DNA of 64,000 nt from assembly GCF_018320785.1 (NCBI RefSeq), contig NC_054875.1, positions 31,563,157-31,627,156 on the forward strand, read 5' to 3'. The stretch's first letter is position 1. Each line of letters begins with the position of its first letter. Under the pieces are notes generated by a model, which saw nothing but the letters and a program-made list of their open reading frames with translations, was not told the origin of the DNA and ran no database searches. This DNA is from Cheilinus undulatus (taxonomy: Eukaryota > Chordata > Actinopteri > Labriformes > Labridae). Below, piece by piece: positions 11,597 through 24,790 of the stretch. The translations under genes were made by a program, and so were the position numbers.

Positions 11597-14500
11597 AAGA
11601 GGATAACCTTGTAACCAGCTGATGTGGGCAGTGCAACTCCCTGGCTGTGGGAGTTTACAACTATCAACGCTACTGTAGACTACCAGCTCAACATTTGCAC
11701 TGTTAGCTGGCAAGACTGGAAACTGCACATGGGAAAACTGGTGGTAATCAACATTGTCTCAAGAGGAAACAGTTTAAAACCTTTTCCCCTCTTAGTGACC
11801 ACCAAAAAACACTCAGCATCACTGATGTGACTTGTACTTTTATAGTAATTTTGGTGCATGAATGACTTTGTTTCATTAACCAACTGCTGACACCCCAAAG
11901 TCAAACTTGTCAAATTTCTGTCCACCCCTTATTTCCCTCCTTCTTAAATAATGTTAGCTCTGCTGATATAGTCTTGTTGTTGATGGGAATTAAAGCATAT
12001 CAATTTCCACTGCATAAAAATAGAGGGATTAAGATGTAGCAAGAAAAGCATGGAGTGTTTTTGACAAGGAGCCATAGCTTAAAACAATCATTTAAAATTC
12101 TTATCTTGCAGAAAACAGAGGTGTATCCTGCAGTAATCCATCATTCATATACATATCTGACAGTGAACCTGTTGCATTAATCTAACAATGGAAAATACAA
12201 TGAGTCTCCATCTGTCTGCCGCTTATCTGGTAAATAGAGAAGTACAGAAATCAGGAGTGTCAACAAACCGAAAACAAACGGCAATTGCACGGCTCTTCAA
12301 AGACAGCATCTCTTTGATCAAACACAGCAGAGCACTTTGAACAATGTGGAACAAACAAAACCACAAAATTTGAACTGAAGCGACAAATACTTCAAGCATC
12401 TCTGACGCAGAGCCCGAGGGGAGCGTTACTTTGTTTAGCTTTGGTTTTTTTTTCTAATTCAGTGTTACATGCTTCGAATAACAAAATTACACACAGAAAC
12501 AGCAGAGATGAAAGTCAATGTTTAAGAAGGACATGCACGCTGTGAACATGAGTGTGTGGGATGAGAACATTAAGTCGATGACATGAAAGACCAAAGAGAT
12601 CCTACAGGGTGGTCGGGTATGGAGGGATATTTAAAGCCTGATGAGGCAAACAGTAGCTTCAAAAGAAATAAATCAATTTCTTAAGTCCATGAATCCATAA
12701 TGTTTTGAGTTGCTGTTTAATCTTAATGCAAGCATTGAGTGGGACTAAGGATCGTGTTGAGATTGCGTTGGATTAGATGTAATCCTTCATATTATGTTAA
12801 AGAGAACTTGTTTGTAACATTGCACAGAGGGCATGTCGTTTCTTGGGGGCTTAATCAAAATATGAAGTCTTTCAAGCTGAGGAGACTGATACTGCTGTGC
12901 AACTTGGATGTTTATTCACACAAAAAGGTGGGAAGCTAAAATCAAACAGGCAGCTGTGCATGTAACTCGGACAGACTAGCTCTTTGAGTTTCATCACCAT
13001 TAAACTCAAGGGATTAGGCAAAAATCCATTGGACTGAGAGAGCTCTGCATCGTGCTGCAGCACTCTGTTTAATCACGCTACTACTGCCTTGTTATATTAA
13101 GCAAAGTTTTTAATGTTTTCACATTGCTGAGCAACATTCAAATTCCTGAACAAAGGTTACATAACATAGATGTGATGTAACATCTTGTATTAGAGTCAGT
13201 CAGGACCTGTTGTTTTCCAGAGACAGTGTACTACAAGCATTGCATGGTGTGATGGGTTGGGGTTGAGGTTTTAGGAGATTACCACAAGGATAAAAAACAG
13301 GTGCTTTCTCAATTTCACTGTTTTTAAACCCCTCTAATCTGGTTCCGCTCTCTGACACATCACACAACTAGGTTGGGATTTATTGTTTCTGATATGATTA
13401 GCAGACACGTTGAAACACTGAGGACACGATGTAAGCATTTCATTAAGGGCTTTCTATTTCACAAAGGGTCCACAGGTGACCCCGGTTATGTAAGCTCTCT
13501 GCTGATTTAGGGAATCAACCTCGGTGTAGGCAGCGTGTCAGAGTGAGAGAGAGGGAAGTTTGTGTCCTGATGCCATTTGGTATTCAGCATTTTGTTTTAA
13601 CCTTGTGACAGAGAGTACTTTACAGATAATGTGAGGGCTCAGCTCCATAAAGCATTTTGAAACACAGCTAAAAATAGATCATCACAAATGTTTTTTTTGT
13701 CTCTCACATCAAATTCACCACACATACTGCTGCTCATTTGAAACTAATAGAGTTTATCCGATACCCATACCAGTGTAAACACTGACCTCATAAATGCTGC
13801 CTAAATTTTGTATCTGGTAATGAAAGTAGGCCAGCCAGTGCTCCTATCTGCTACTTTAATGCAGCAGTCCTCTGTCCCTCCCATAGAGGAGGAAAAACAC
13901 ACTTCTATAACGGTGAGTATAACAGCTAGGGCTGCACTGAACAATTAATATATCCATTATCTTCTAATCTAATCGATCAGTTATTTGTTGGGGGACATCA
14001 GGCTGTTTTTGCAGTGAATTTAATGTGGCTACAAATTTTACGTCTCAAAGTTTATCATTTGTATTCCAACAGCGACACGTGAATTGTGTTTAGAAATGTT
14101 TAAATATGTTTAGTTGTTTTGTTGCTGTCGGGTTTAAAAAAGGTAAACTACCTATGGTTTTATTTTATTTTATTTTTTAAGGGCATCTTCGGTGGCCAAT
14201 GAGATATCAAGAAGGACCACCTTTCCTTGCTACACCTTTAGAAATGCCCCTACCTGTCCACCCCTACATAAGGGCCCTGTGCTCCACAGTTTTAGAAACC
14301 ACCACCATAACCAGTTGAGCCCCCAGATGGCCATAACACCATGCCTCTTTCTGTATGTTTACTTTTTTTTTTCTCCTCTTTTGGCAGTATTCATAAACCA
14401 TATATTGTATAAAGATGCTCAACTAACATCCTTCTCCTTTCGAAATGTTCCAATTGATATTCTGTGATCATAGTAAGTGAGCCATGTGTGAAGGCTTACA

Positions 14501-17500
14501 GCTGTTTCAGACTGGCTACGTGTTTTGCTGCACGTGTCTGCTCTGGTTCCTGTCAGTGCAGCGTTTACACTAGGTGTAAGTGTGCTGCGTGTTGGTCCCG
14601 TCTCTCTTCTGTCTTCATAAGTTTTACCTCAATAAAACCCCCTGCAGGTGACTTGATCCATTGCATAGTTGAACTGCGCTGGGAAATATCAAAATAAAGG
14701 AATTACGTGCAAACGAAGGGAGTTTCTCTAAAGAAATGCTACCAGGCTTTTACTTTGAAAAGCACAAACCTGAAGTGTACTGTTCTGGCTTTCCAAACGG
14801 TAGAAGTTAAGAGGACAACTTTAATAATAAGATGCTTTTAAGCCTGTGGCTTTTCATCAGGGTCATCAAGAAACAGTGTGCAAGCCTTTTCTACTGATTT
14901 GGACATAAATATTTGCTGCAACAAGGCCAAGGCACTCTATTCATCATTTTCCTGTCTATTCAGGCCTGTAACTGCAAAAGGCACACAGAAAAAATCGGCA
15001 AGAGCTCAATAATATAGATTCTCCACATGTCTCAAGTGTTTGAGATGTCATGCTCACGGAAGTCTGAAAGCCCCGACTTGCTAACATGCAAACAAACTGA
15101 AAATCAAGCAGCCAAAACACAAGTCTAATGCTGCCAGTCCGAAACAGATGTTATTGTTGCTGATGTAGCACATCCCAACTATCATCCTAGAGTACAGGAG
15201 TACAGGATGATATTGCCAGCAAGAAGCTGCAGAAAAATCTTGAAATGACAGCTTAGGTTTTAAGATGAGACATCGCACCTCAATTGGCACATTTACAGAA
15301 GGGATGTACCCGTAGATGTCTCTCTCAAACACAGATGGTGCCTACATGTGAATCAAAAAAAAAAAAACTCTGAAAATAAACCTGGATGACTTTAAATAAA
15401 CCTGCATGTCCCGACCAAATATTGTCAGTGTACAGGAAACACTGTTGTGGTGCTGGAGGAGGGTGTGTGTTAGTCAAAGTTAGCAATTTGTGTTTTCCAT
15501 TAATATATTTATAAATTAATATATTTTTTTAAAGTTCAGGAATGGGGATATACTCAGTATCACCCTAATAAATGTAGGTATCAGTATTGGAATGTGGGAA
15601 AAAGTGTTACTGGTAAATTTCTGTAAGCCCATGAAGAACATGTAAGAATCGGCAGCTTTATTAACTTTAAATATGTAGTGCATATTATTATACTTTAAAA
15701 TAAGATTTTTGGAGTACTATGAAAGGAGCAACTTGGTTTGGCTCAGTCTCTCTGCAAATTAACCACTACTGCCCCAACAAATTACCTGGATGTAAAGTTA
15801 GGACTCCTTGATGCTGTAAACGATGCCCTTCTCCAAAGCACAACACTCATCAAGCCCCAATTAAAGCTTGCACTTCCCTTTCCAGATTAATTGTTTCCCC
15901 TGGATTCCCGGGTCTCAGAGGGATTTGAAATCATCTTATTCAAGAATCTAATTACCCTGAAATAAGGAGTTTTACTCTGAATAGCACAAGTTGAATTGCC
16001 TCCACCAGTGGAGGCCTGCCTCGACTGTCAACAGGGGCTATTACTGAACTGTCGAAACAATCATCAGGCAGGAGCGGAGGCATCCAGCTGTGGCAGATAC
16101 ATGTACGCATCTTTCAAACGCCCACATGCAAGAGCTGAGCGGAGGCCCAATGTCACCAAACTCGCAAAAACTCTTATTTCATTCTAATTGGACACATTAC
16201 TAAGAATATGTGCTCAGGATACACACAGAACTGCTTTCAGAGCAGCCCACAAACTAACTCTACAATTGTGCAGGTCTTCTTTAGGAGGTGAGCTGCTTCC
16301 CAAAAAAGGGCAAAATAAATGTGGACTGCTTCACACCAGACAACAGGCTGTTCATCATACCTTTGCACTCAATATGTACGCAGGCCAGGGTCTGTGTTTT
16401 CCAGCAGCTGGATGCCCAACAGGATCCTGATCCTGGTCCGATCACTGTGGGGTGTGTTGCACATGAACATCTCATCAATCAAAACTGAAGATCCATAATA
16501 ATTCTTTGCAAACAAACAACAAGCATATGCGCTGCAGCAAACCCTGATGTAAGCCATGCAGCTTGTTGCAGGAGACAGAATCCTGGCTCACTGTGTCTCT
16601 GGGGTCGTTATGTGCTGCACTGAGTAGAATTTAGCAGCATATTATAAGATCTGACAGGCACAATGACTCAGAGTATTTTAAGTTTTATACTGTGCTCATG
16701 AACACTCTCCTACAACATCTTCTTTTAAGTCGTACGGCGTGCTTATGTCATTTCTCCCACCAGCTTTATTGTATCACAGTGCTTCCCTTGTTATTATCTG
16801 TCATACTTTTCCACTAAAAAGACTACAATGAAGTTTGATGCCTTATTGCTTTATTATTTCCATTAGAAAAATACTTTTACTGTCAGACACATTAAAGGTA
16901 CCCTATCTTCATTGTGTTATGGTGTCTGCGATGCTCAATAATGTACTTTATTGTTCTATTTCTCTTTTGCTGTAACAGCCACATGGCTTTAGGGAGGCAA
17001 TATCAGTGGGTCCAGGACTTTTGTCTAGACTGGAATATCCTAACAGCTATTGGATGGATTACCACTTACTGACTTTGGCAATCCAGCTGGTACACATTTA
17101 TGGCTTGCAGTAAAATGTTGGGTGGATTGGTGCAAAATTGATAAAGACACTAATCAACAGCAAGAGGATTAATTCTGGTGGCACTGTTAATTCCCTTATT
17201 ACTTAATAGCTTTGAGTGAATCTCTGAAAATAGCCCACTTACTTACTTAGGCCCATAACCTCCAGCTGGGGCATAGGCTGCCAAAAATAGCCAACAGATT
17301 AGGGAAAAAAATAATAATATTAATAACAAAATTTAAAAAAATAATTAATGTCCACCCCAGAATGACTCAGTACAACTTATGTGTGCCTTAGAGAAAAACA
17401 TGACAGATTCCCAGCCTTGTACAATCAATCCTATCCATGTTAGGTATGCTATGAAACACCTGCAATAATGACACTATGTCTGTTTGGTGCAGCTCATTGA

Positions 17501-17860
17501 AGTTGCCACTTGTTTTCTGACAAACACCAGCTCTGTTTCTTTTTAGACCTGCATCTCAAAAAATTAGAATATCATGAAAAAGCTCATTTTTTCCTTTGAA
17601 TTAATTTAAGAAGTAAAACTTCAAGATTCATCTCATACAAAGTGAAATATTTCAAGACCTTTTTTGTTTTAATGTTGATGATTTGGCTTACAGCTCACAA
17701 AAATCAGAAATCCACTCTAGAAAAAAAGGATTTATAATACAGAAAGATTGACCTTTTGGAAATTATGCTCATTTATGCACTTGGTAATTGGTTGGAGCTC
17801 CTTTTGTACAAATTGTGTGACGTGTCATGGAGTCAATCAGTCTGCGTCCCTGCTGGGGCG

Positions 17861-18094
17861 TTATGAAGCCCAGGTTGTTTTGATAGCCTTCATCTCATCT
17901 GTATTGTTGAGTTTGGGGTCTCTCACCTTCCTCTTCACAAATCCACAGAGATTCTCTATGGGATTTAGGACAGGCCAGTTGGCTGGCCAATCAAGTACAG
18001 TTAGACCACGCTCAGCAAACCAGTTTCTGATAGTTATGGTTTCACAGTGGGCATGGCACCTCAAACCATCACTGACTGTGGAAACTGGAAACAC
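17861..18094 (-). pseudogene. Tc1/mariner transposase fragment (C-terminal catalytic region)
   Basis: The minus-strand frame contains LDWPANWPVLNPIENL, the end of the DDE catalytic domain of Tc1-like transposases, whose usual form is DWP-xx-SPDLNPIENLW. The serine-aspartate pair is changed to WPV, and only about 75 residues are open. Further minus-strand remnants of the same gene lie at about 18420-18760. Non-functional. Confidence 0.8.
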
Positions 18095-18223
18095 TGGACT
18101 TCAATCACCTTGGATTCTGGGCCTCCAGATGTTCCTCCAGACTCTGGGGCCTAGATTTACAAATTAAACTTAAAATTAACTTACATCTGAAAATACCGAG
18201 GAACAATCCAGTTCTTTTTTTAT

Positions 18224-18359
18224 GTGTTCCATTAAATCTCTGAACTCAGAAATTCCAAGTTGATGCCATCATCAATACGCCCTGAAGTCGTAATTCTGAC
18301 TTGTAAGGTTTGAGCTATCCCCAGTATCCCCAGTTACAAGCTCATAGCAAATGGAACAC
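18224..18359. mobile_element. Small MITE nested in the Tc1-like element
   Basis: A perfect 10-base inverted repeat (GTGTTCCATT at 18224-18233, AATGGAACAC at 18350-18359) brackets a 136-base block that separates the two halves of the transposase remnant. Inward of the ten bases the arms pair poorly, so I call this tentatively. Confidence 0.35.
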
Positions 18360-18988
18360 TTTCAACTCAGGGTGTGATGTCATTCCTCATCTGTCATAAA
18401 ACTTCTGAGGCAACCAGAACGCAGTATTTTTCTCTTTAGCCCAGGTGAGAAGCTGATGATGTCTGTGGTTCAGGAGTGACTCCACACTAGGAACACCACA
18501 CTTGCAGCCCATCTCCTGGACCAGTATGTGTGGTGGCTCTTGATCGACTGACTCCAGCCTCAGTCCACTCTTCGTTAAGCTCCCCTAAGTTCTTAAATTC
18601 CAGTAAAGTTTACATGAAAATGCTTTGATAAAGCACTCTGACAATAGCCTGCCCTTTCAGCAATGACCTTCAGTGGCTTACCCTCCTCATGGAGGGGGTC
18701 AATTATTGTCTTCTGGACATTTGTCTAGTCAGCAGTTTTCCAGTTGTGTGTACTGAACCAGAATGAGAGAATGAAACCTGAGGAACAATTGAAAAATTAA
18801 CTTTTCTACAATATTCTCCATTTTGAGATAGTGGATTTTTGTGGTATGTAACCTATAATCATCAAGTCTTCAATATTTCACTTTGTAGATAATAGATTAA
18901 ATAAATCTAGACTATGGAAGTTTAACTTTTTAAAGTAATTGATGGGGGGCTATTACATGGTGTTCTAATTTTTTGAAATGCATCTGTA

Positions 18989-21329
18989 TGTGCAAAGGGT
19001 ACGAAAGCTGCGAAATAAACATGGTGCAAAAATAAAAATATAAAATGCACCCATTTGGAATAAATCATATTATGACACTACTAAATACTTGCAAAAGTGG
19101 TACTAGCCACTCGAGAAAATGTTTGCTGTTGACTTTTGCTACAAATAGACGGATACTTCCCTTGAGAGACAGTAGGAAACAAAAAACTGCTTGATAGAGA
19201 CTGAATAATAGACTTACCTTCAACAGGTGACCAGGAACATACTCCACGATAATTGCTAATATTGCTCGTTTGGCCTACATTTGTTAACAGACAACAGTGT
19301 GCTAAAAGTAAGCCTTACCAAGTTCGTTTTGTCGAACTTTAACCATCGCGTTTACGTCTCTGTTTTCATGCATTCAACAACGGCAATTTCCAACCAAGCA
19401 ATCTGATTGGACAGGAGGAGTCCCGTGAGTAACAATTAAGAAAAAAATAACATAAATGGGACTTTTCACTGTATCACTCCGCCTCAGCCAGGACTATTTA
19501 ACAGGGTTACTTTTAACATCCATATTCAGCTTTATTTACGTTAATCGATTTCATATCTCAATAAACTATAACCCAACATAGCCCAATTTCACTTGTTTCT
19601 TGATAAAATTATCATTTGTAACGTACAAAACAACAACACAACTGCAGCCTCTTGCGGGCGACTGGACCAAAGCAGTGCTAATATTCAGTACATCACTCCC
19701 TCTAATATGATAGACTGTCCATCAGGCAATGTCTGCATGTTAATATCCCTTTCCTGTTGCATTCTTTTGAATAAACTAGCAGCATATACACCAGAATATT
19801 GTTTCTGAGGCATAAATAAACCTATTTTCATCTTAAACATGCCCATATCTGAGGATGTCTTCTGGTGGTTTTGTTTTTAAAAGCTTTTATTGATGTAGTA
19901 TTTCATCACCTGTCATTTTTTCTGGTTATGTAGTTTAATAAAAAAATTGTTATGATGTTAATCATGCCCTCATCAAAATTTTTGATTTGCATTCTGCTCC
20001 GTGTTTCTGTTATGGGTCATATTTTCAGTTGATTTAATGTAAAAAATGTTCTCAGTTTCCAAAGTTACCATGGCTGTATATCTATTTGCACAACTGGAAT
20101 CAGGCTCTGGAGATAAATGTTAACCTATTTTCCGCATTAAATGGAAAGGGCGCCCTCTGGTGTTTCTCTCGACAAGACACTCCATTTGATAAATGAAACA
20201 GCACAGTAAAGCCCATAAGTGAAGTGATATTAACATTGGTGAGTGTTGTAGTGGGACTGACTGCTTGTGGGTTTCCAGGTATGTTTTTCAAGGCCATACT
20301 GAAAAACACAATGTTTTAATGATATTATGACTGATAGGCAAATCACCAGGGGTGGAAACAGTGTTAAATATATTGTACTCAGGTAAAAGTACAGTTAATT
20401 ATTTGAAATTATGATTAGGTTAAAGTAATAGGGCCAGTATATGAACCTATTAAAACAGAAGTAAAGGGGATATAAATCTCAAACCAGGTCGAATGATTAA
20501 ATTAACGACTTATAACACGAGATACAGAAAACAACATAAGCTATTCATAATATGATGTCATTGTTGATAATCCACAACATAAATACTGAAAAAATAATCC
20601 TTAATTTTGTGTCTGCATTTTGCACATTTTGCTCTAAATGTTCTAATGTTTTAGAAGCAGCTGATCTTTAAAGTTAATGTTATTCAAGGTCGCTTTGATG
20701 TGAACAGCAGTCTGTGTAGCTGAAGAGATGCTCATAGCTGGTCAGAGCAGGCAGACCAGTGCAGTTTGTCAGACAGCTTTTTGATATGAGAGTTTTGTAG
20801 ATCCACCTTGTTTGAGACCTCATCCTCCGCTAACAACCCATCCTGTTTCCTTGTTCCTGTGACCCTCTGGACTTCACTGAGATGAAGAAAGCACCTTACT
20901 CTTCTGAACATCCTCATCTTACGCCAATCCATCCTCTAACATCTGGTCATGTTGTTGCCTCACACAGCCTAGACCTGCAGTTACAAATGAATACAGCACA
21001 GCTCTATAATTATTCTTACAGCTCAAATTTGAATCGCATATCAGTTTCCACAGGATTTTTTTACAGGATTTACTCCAGTCAGATATATTTACTCACTTAC
21101 CGCTGCATGTTTTTCTTTGGCAGTATTTAGCAGTGTGTCATATTCAGACACAGTAACTAATGATTCACTGCTGCCTCAAAATAGTCTGCACTTTATTTTG
21201 AAGACATGACAGTTTGCTCAGCTATTCTGCTACATGCGAGGTAGACAGTGCTGACAGTAAATAACCCAAGTTAACTGAGGATGAACACAAATTATGTCAA
21301 TATGAGTTCAAACGAACAATTCTCCAGCT
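18989..21329. other. Non-coding interval between two Tc1-like elements
   Basis: No gene recognised. A fragment of the fish repeat GGGGTGGAAA...AAGTACAGT lies near 20350-20460. Short open frames on both strands match nothing I know. Confidence 0.45.
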
Positions 21330-23090
21330 ACAAGACAATGTATATGTGTACTTTAATTTTCACTTGATCAGAATGAGTAGACGATAGACAGCGTTGGGGT
21401 GCAGTCATGTTGGAATAGAAAAGGGTTGGAAGCATATTATTGTCTATAATGTCTTGGTATGCTGAGGCATTAAGATTGTCCTTCACGGATGATAAGTGGC
21501 TTAACCCAAACCCAAAGAACAGCCTTGTATTTTCCTCCTCCACCAAACTTTACTGTTGGCACAATGCAGTCAAATGTGTAACGCTCTCCCAGCATCTGCC
21601 AAATCCAGACCATCCATCCGACTGCCAAATGGAGAAGCATGATTCATCAGTCAACAGTCCAGTTTCAGTCTTACACCACTCCAAAGCAGCACTGGACTTG
21701 GTGATGGCTATGGAAACCCATTCCATGAAGCTGCCAATGCAGAGTTTATGTGCTCATATTAATGCCAGTGAAAATTCAGAGCTCTTCAGCTATGGAATCA
21801 TCAGAGTGTTTAATTGCATACAGCCCCACATCTTGGAGCAGAGGTTAGAGAGTTTATATAACATTAACTCTGGCTTGATATGCAGGCTGATGGATTTCTT
21901 GACTTGTAAAAGTCAACGGCACCCTTTCAAATGTTCTTTTCTTCCACAGAGGCATGTCCCATCACCTCTTTTATTTGTGCTAAAATTATGAGTGTCGAAG
22001 CCAGCATGAGTATGCTATCGATTCTGTCATTGTGTCTCTCCTTGGTGCTGATGATATCTGATCATGGCCCTGTTGTGGCTGAATTTGCTGAATGGTGTGG
22101 CTCCTCCTTCCTTAATATTAATAATTCTAAGACCAGAGAAATGTTGTTGGATTTCAGGAAAAGTCCTTCCATTATGTCTCCTTTCATCATTACCAACCAG
22201 GCTGTTGATGCCATGCGGCATTATGAATACCTGGGCACTGTGATTGGTAATAATTTGGCGTTTGACCTCCAAACAGATGCTATGTAAGCACTTTTTACGC
22301 AACACTTGTTGACAACACATCTATGAAATTGTTTTACTTTGTTTTATTGAATCTGTTTCATCCTTCTCTTTCATCACTTGGTATGGGGCCCTCATTACTA
22401 AAAATCAAAACAGACTGCTGGGTATAGTCAAAGTGTGGAAAAATTGTTGGCTCAGTGTTGATTGACCTGCCTTACCTGTAAAAAGTGAGGACTCTTAAAA
22501 GATCCAGTCAACCTTAGCTGATCACATCCATCCTCTTTTCTCAGGGTTTAAGTTACTTCCATCTGGTTAAGGAGTCAGTATGCCAGTTTGCAAGACAAAG
22601 AGACTTTAAAACTTTAAATTAATGACTAATTTTTTCTTGTATTATGGGTTCTACTGTAATTTGTTCTCTGTAGTGCCTTGTTGTGTATTGTTGTTCTCTG
22701 TATAAATTGTTGGCCTAATGGATGCATGTGTTTTTTGAATTCGTTGTTTTAATGCTGACTGAACATGACTTGCCCTCAACAGGGATAACAAAGACAACTT
22801 TGAACCTTGAATGTTGGCAACTTTTACACACCATGCCCTTTAGCAGTCATTGCCCCCCTCTTTTTGATTTTAAATGGTCTTCCACTTCATGGCTGAGTTG
22901 CTGTTGTTCTTAAACGCTTCCACTTTATGATAATATCACTCACAGTTGACTGTGGAATATCCATTAGGGATGAAATGCCATAACTGACTTATTGCAAAGG
23001 CAGCATCCATCACAGTACCTAGCTTGTTGTTCCTGTGCTCTTCAGAACAACTCTAATAGTCCAGTGCTGCTGCTCCTTTTAAGTGTATGT
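21330..23090 (-). mobile_element. Tc1-like element, split by a LINE insertion
   Basis: Two blocks, about 21330-21811 and 22816-23090, line up end to end as a minus-strand Tc1-like transposon of a family widespread in fish. Phrases such as CACCAAACTTTACTGTTGG and GGCTGAGTTGCTGTTGTTC come from its degraded transposase gene. The blocks rejoin at the point where the element's own sequence would continue (CATCAGAGTG then GTTGGCAACTT). I could not fix the outer ends exactly. Confidence 0.75.
21811..22815 (+). mobile_element. 5'-truncated L2-like LINE inserted in the Tc1-like element
   Basis: Plus-strand reverse transcriptase remnants appear in the L2-like order: the stretch PHILEQRL...GLICRLMDFLT, then a mutated active-site box (YAID where YADD is expected), then HGPVVAEFAEWC, SKTREMLLDF and YEYLGTVI. 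They fall in three different frames with stops, so the copy is dead. The element ends near 22812 with a tail like GATAACAAAGACAACTTTGAA, which matches the usual 3' tail of such LINEs. The 5' part is missing, as is normal for LINE insertions. Confidence 0.8.
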
Positions 23091-23889
23091 ATTTCCTCTG
23101 AAATGCCATAAATTGAACAAAAGGAAAAGAAAAGGTGTTCACTTCAACCCAGAAAGACCACAAGCAGTCACTTTGACTGCACAAAGTTGGCTGCAGGGGC
23201 AATTTGAGATAAAAATGATTTATTTTAGTAATAAAGTCCTAATTTACTGTCAGCTTTTATATCTCTGCTCAACCAAGTCTAGTCCAGATCTGTTTAAATG
23301 ACATAAATCTGGGGGCATTAGAGAACTTCCTGTCAGGTTGATACAGAATATCATCAGAAAAGAAAACGATTAAATTCATTTGAGAATGTTTTGGAGAAAC
23401 TGAGAGATTGACTCATCAGTTTTGAATTAATAAAGTCAGCTTCATCTTTATTCCAGTTTATACTTTAGTGATTCACACATTAATGGGCTTTATTATAATA
23501 ATATAATATAGAACACTCATTCATTCCTCATTGTTAAAACATATTTTAATAATATTTTTGTAATATTACATTAAGACTGCTGCGTTGTTTAAGATTAACA
23601 GTGCTGGGTAAATTAGGTGAGAGGAGTCATATTTGTTGCATTACTATCCTCTGTTTTCTTCTGCCATTTATATTAGAAGGGAGTAATTTTCTCTGCATCT
23701 TGACATTTAGAATTCAGTGTCTCACCTACCATAGAGCAACTGTACATTTTTCAACCTGTGGTCATGAAAGTCTTGCAGCTCTGAGCTCTCCTTATCGATA
23801 TTAAACTGGAACTTATGGAAAAGAATCTAATGCATCAGTACACTAAACAACCAGAATGAGGGATGGCTGATATCTTAAGCTGGTGCTGT

Positions 23890-23920
23890 ATGTTACAACA
23901 TGTTGCACATGTTGTAACAT
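23890..23920. repeat. Perfect 13-base inverted repeat (hairpin)
   Basis: ATGTTACAACATG, then five bases (TTGCA), then CATGTTGTAACAT. It could form a strong hairpin or cruciform. It sits about 40 bases before the TAGGG-rich array. Confidence 0.8.
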
Positions 23921-23954
23921 TGGGTCTTCATAAATCAAAGAAGACAGTCCAGAC

Positions 23955-24790
23955 TTAGTAAGGTAAATGTTTACCCTAGTAGGGCAAATGTAGTGTTTCT
24001 GATGCTAGTAGGGTTCCTGATCCTAGAACTGAAAGAGTAGGGTCCAACAGCCTAGAAGAAGTTGGTGTTGTGTACCTGACACTAGTAGGGCTCCCATCCT
24101 GATTGGGGTTAGAGTAAGGTTCCTGACCCTAGCTTGGTTATTGTCGGGTTCCTGAACATGGTAGGGCTAGATTAGGGTTCCAAACGATTGTAAGTTTCTG
24201 ACCTTTTAGGGACATTGTAGAGTAAATGTATGGTACCTGACCCCTAGTGGGGCTCTTTTGTCATAGTAGGGTAAATGTAGGTTCAGGATCCTATTTGGGA
24301 TTCCAACCCTTGTAGGGTGAATGTAGGGGCCCAGACTACAGTAGGGTTCCTCACCCTGATAAGGGTTGAGCTGGATTCGCAATCTTTGAAGGGTAAATGT
24401 AGAGGTCAGGACCCTAGTAGAGTTTCAACCCCTGATGGATAAGAGTAGTGTTCTTGACACTGTTATGGTCCCACCCCAGAGGAGTTTGAGAATTTGTCCA
24501 TCTTCTATTAGAGTACAGTTTCTGACACTTGTAGGGTTTTCAACCTCAGTGGGGTAAATTTAGGGTTCCTGGCCCTTACAGGTTAAAAGAAAGGCTGGGA
24601 AACCTGCCGGGGTTCTTGACCCTTGTAGGGTAAATGTAGAGACTCGCAACCATCATAGGGTTTTCACACATAATTGCAGTAGAATAGGGTTCCAAACTCT
24701 AGCAGGGTTCATGTGCCTATCAGGGTGTTTTCCACGCCCTGATAGGGTTCATGACCGAGTATGGTTCCAGATCTCAGTAGAGTTTGAAAG
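23955..24790. repeat. Degenerate TAGGG-rich minisatellite
   Basis: About 830 bases built from variants of two alternating motifs, GTAGGGTAAATGTAG and GGGTTCCTGACCCTAG, at a spacing of roughly 40-60 bases. Clear copies lie near 24265, 24315, 24395 and 24625. No open frame spans it. Confidence 0.7.

Larger units (their letters stand above)
8146..17543. other. Gene desert between amigo3 and the first Tc1-like element
   Basis: No coding exon recognised on either strand. Contents I can name are the SINE-like repeat at about 9658-10010, the TTAA element at 11011-11596, and a solo hAT-like end near 13925 (TAGGGCTGCA). There is also a teleost dispersed repeat near 17010-17150 (the TATTGGATGGATT type). 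The rest is AT-rich DNA that I cannot assign. Confidence 0.5.
17544..18988. mobile_element. Tc1/mariner-like element with long terminal inverted repeats, decayed
   Basis: The two ends are inverted copies of one another for about 200 bases. The left begins GACCTGCATCTCAAAAAATT, and the right end reads CAGATGCATTTCAAAAAATT on the reverse strand. Each is flanked by the TA dinucleotide that Tc1/mariner elements duplicate. A transposase fragment lies inside on the minus strand. The element is old: the termini have diverged from each other, the reading frame is broken and a smaller repeat interrupts it. Confidence 0.85.

Noticed and set aside
14192-14697. Two adjacent open frames of 91 and 77 codons
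   Set aside because: They carry no known motif, lie in the gene desert near a solo hAT-like end, and the second has chance-like cysteine-rich composition.
17748-18167. 139-codon plus-strand gene
   Set aside because: It is the antisense of the Tc1/mariner transposase fragment at 17861-18094.
21440-22287. Host genes of 183 and 118 codons
   Set aside because: The first runs antisense through a Tc1-like transposase into a LINE. The second is a frameshifted LINE reverse transcriptase fragment.
23955-24790. CRISPR-like array
   Set aside because: Units are degenerate and of uneven spacing with no conserved direct repeat, and the genome is a vertebrate's.
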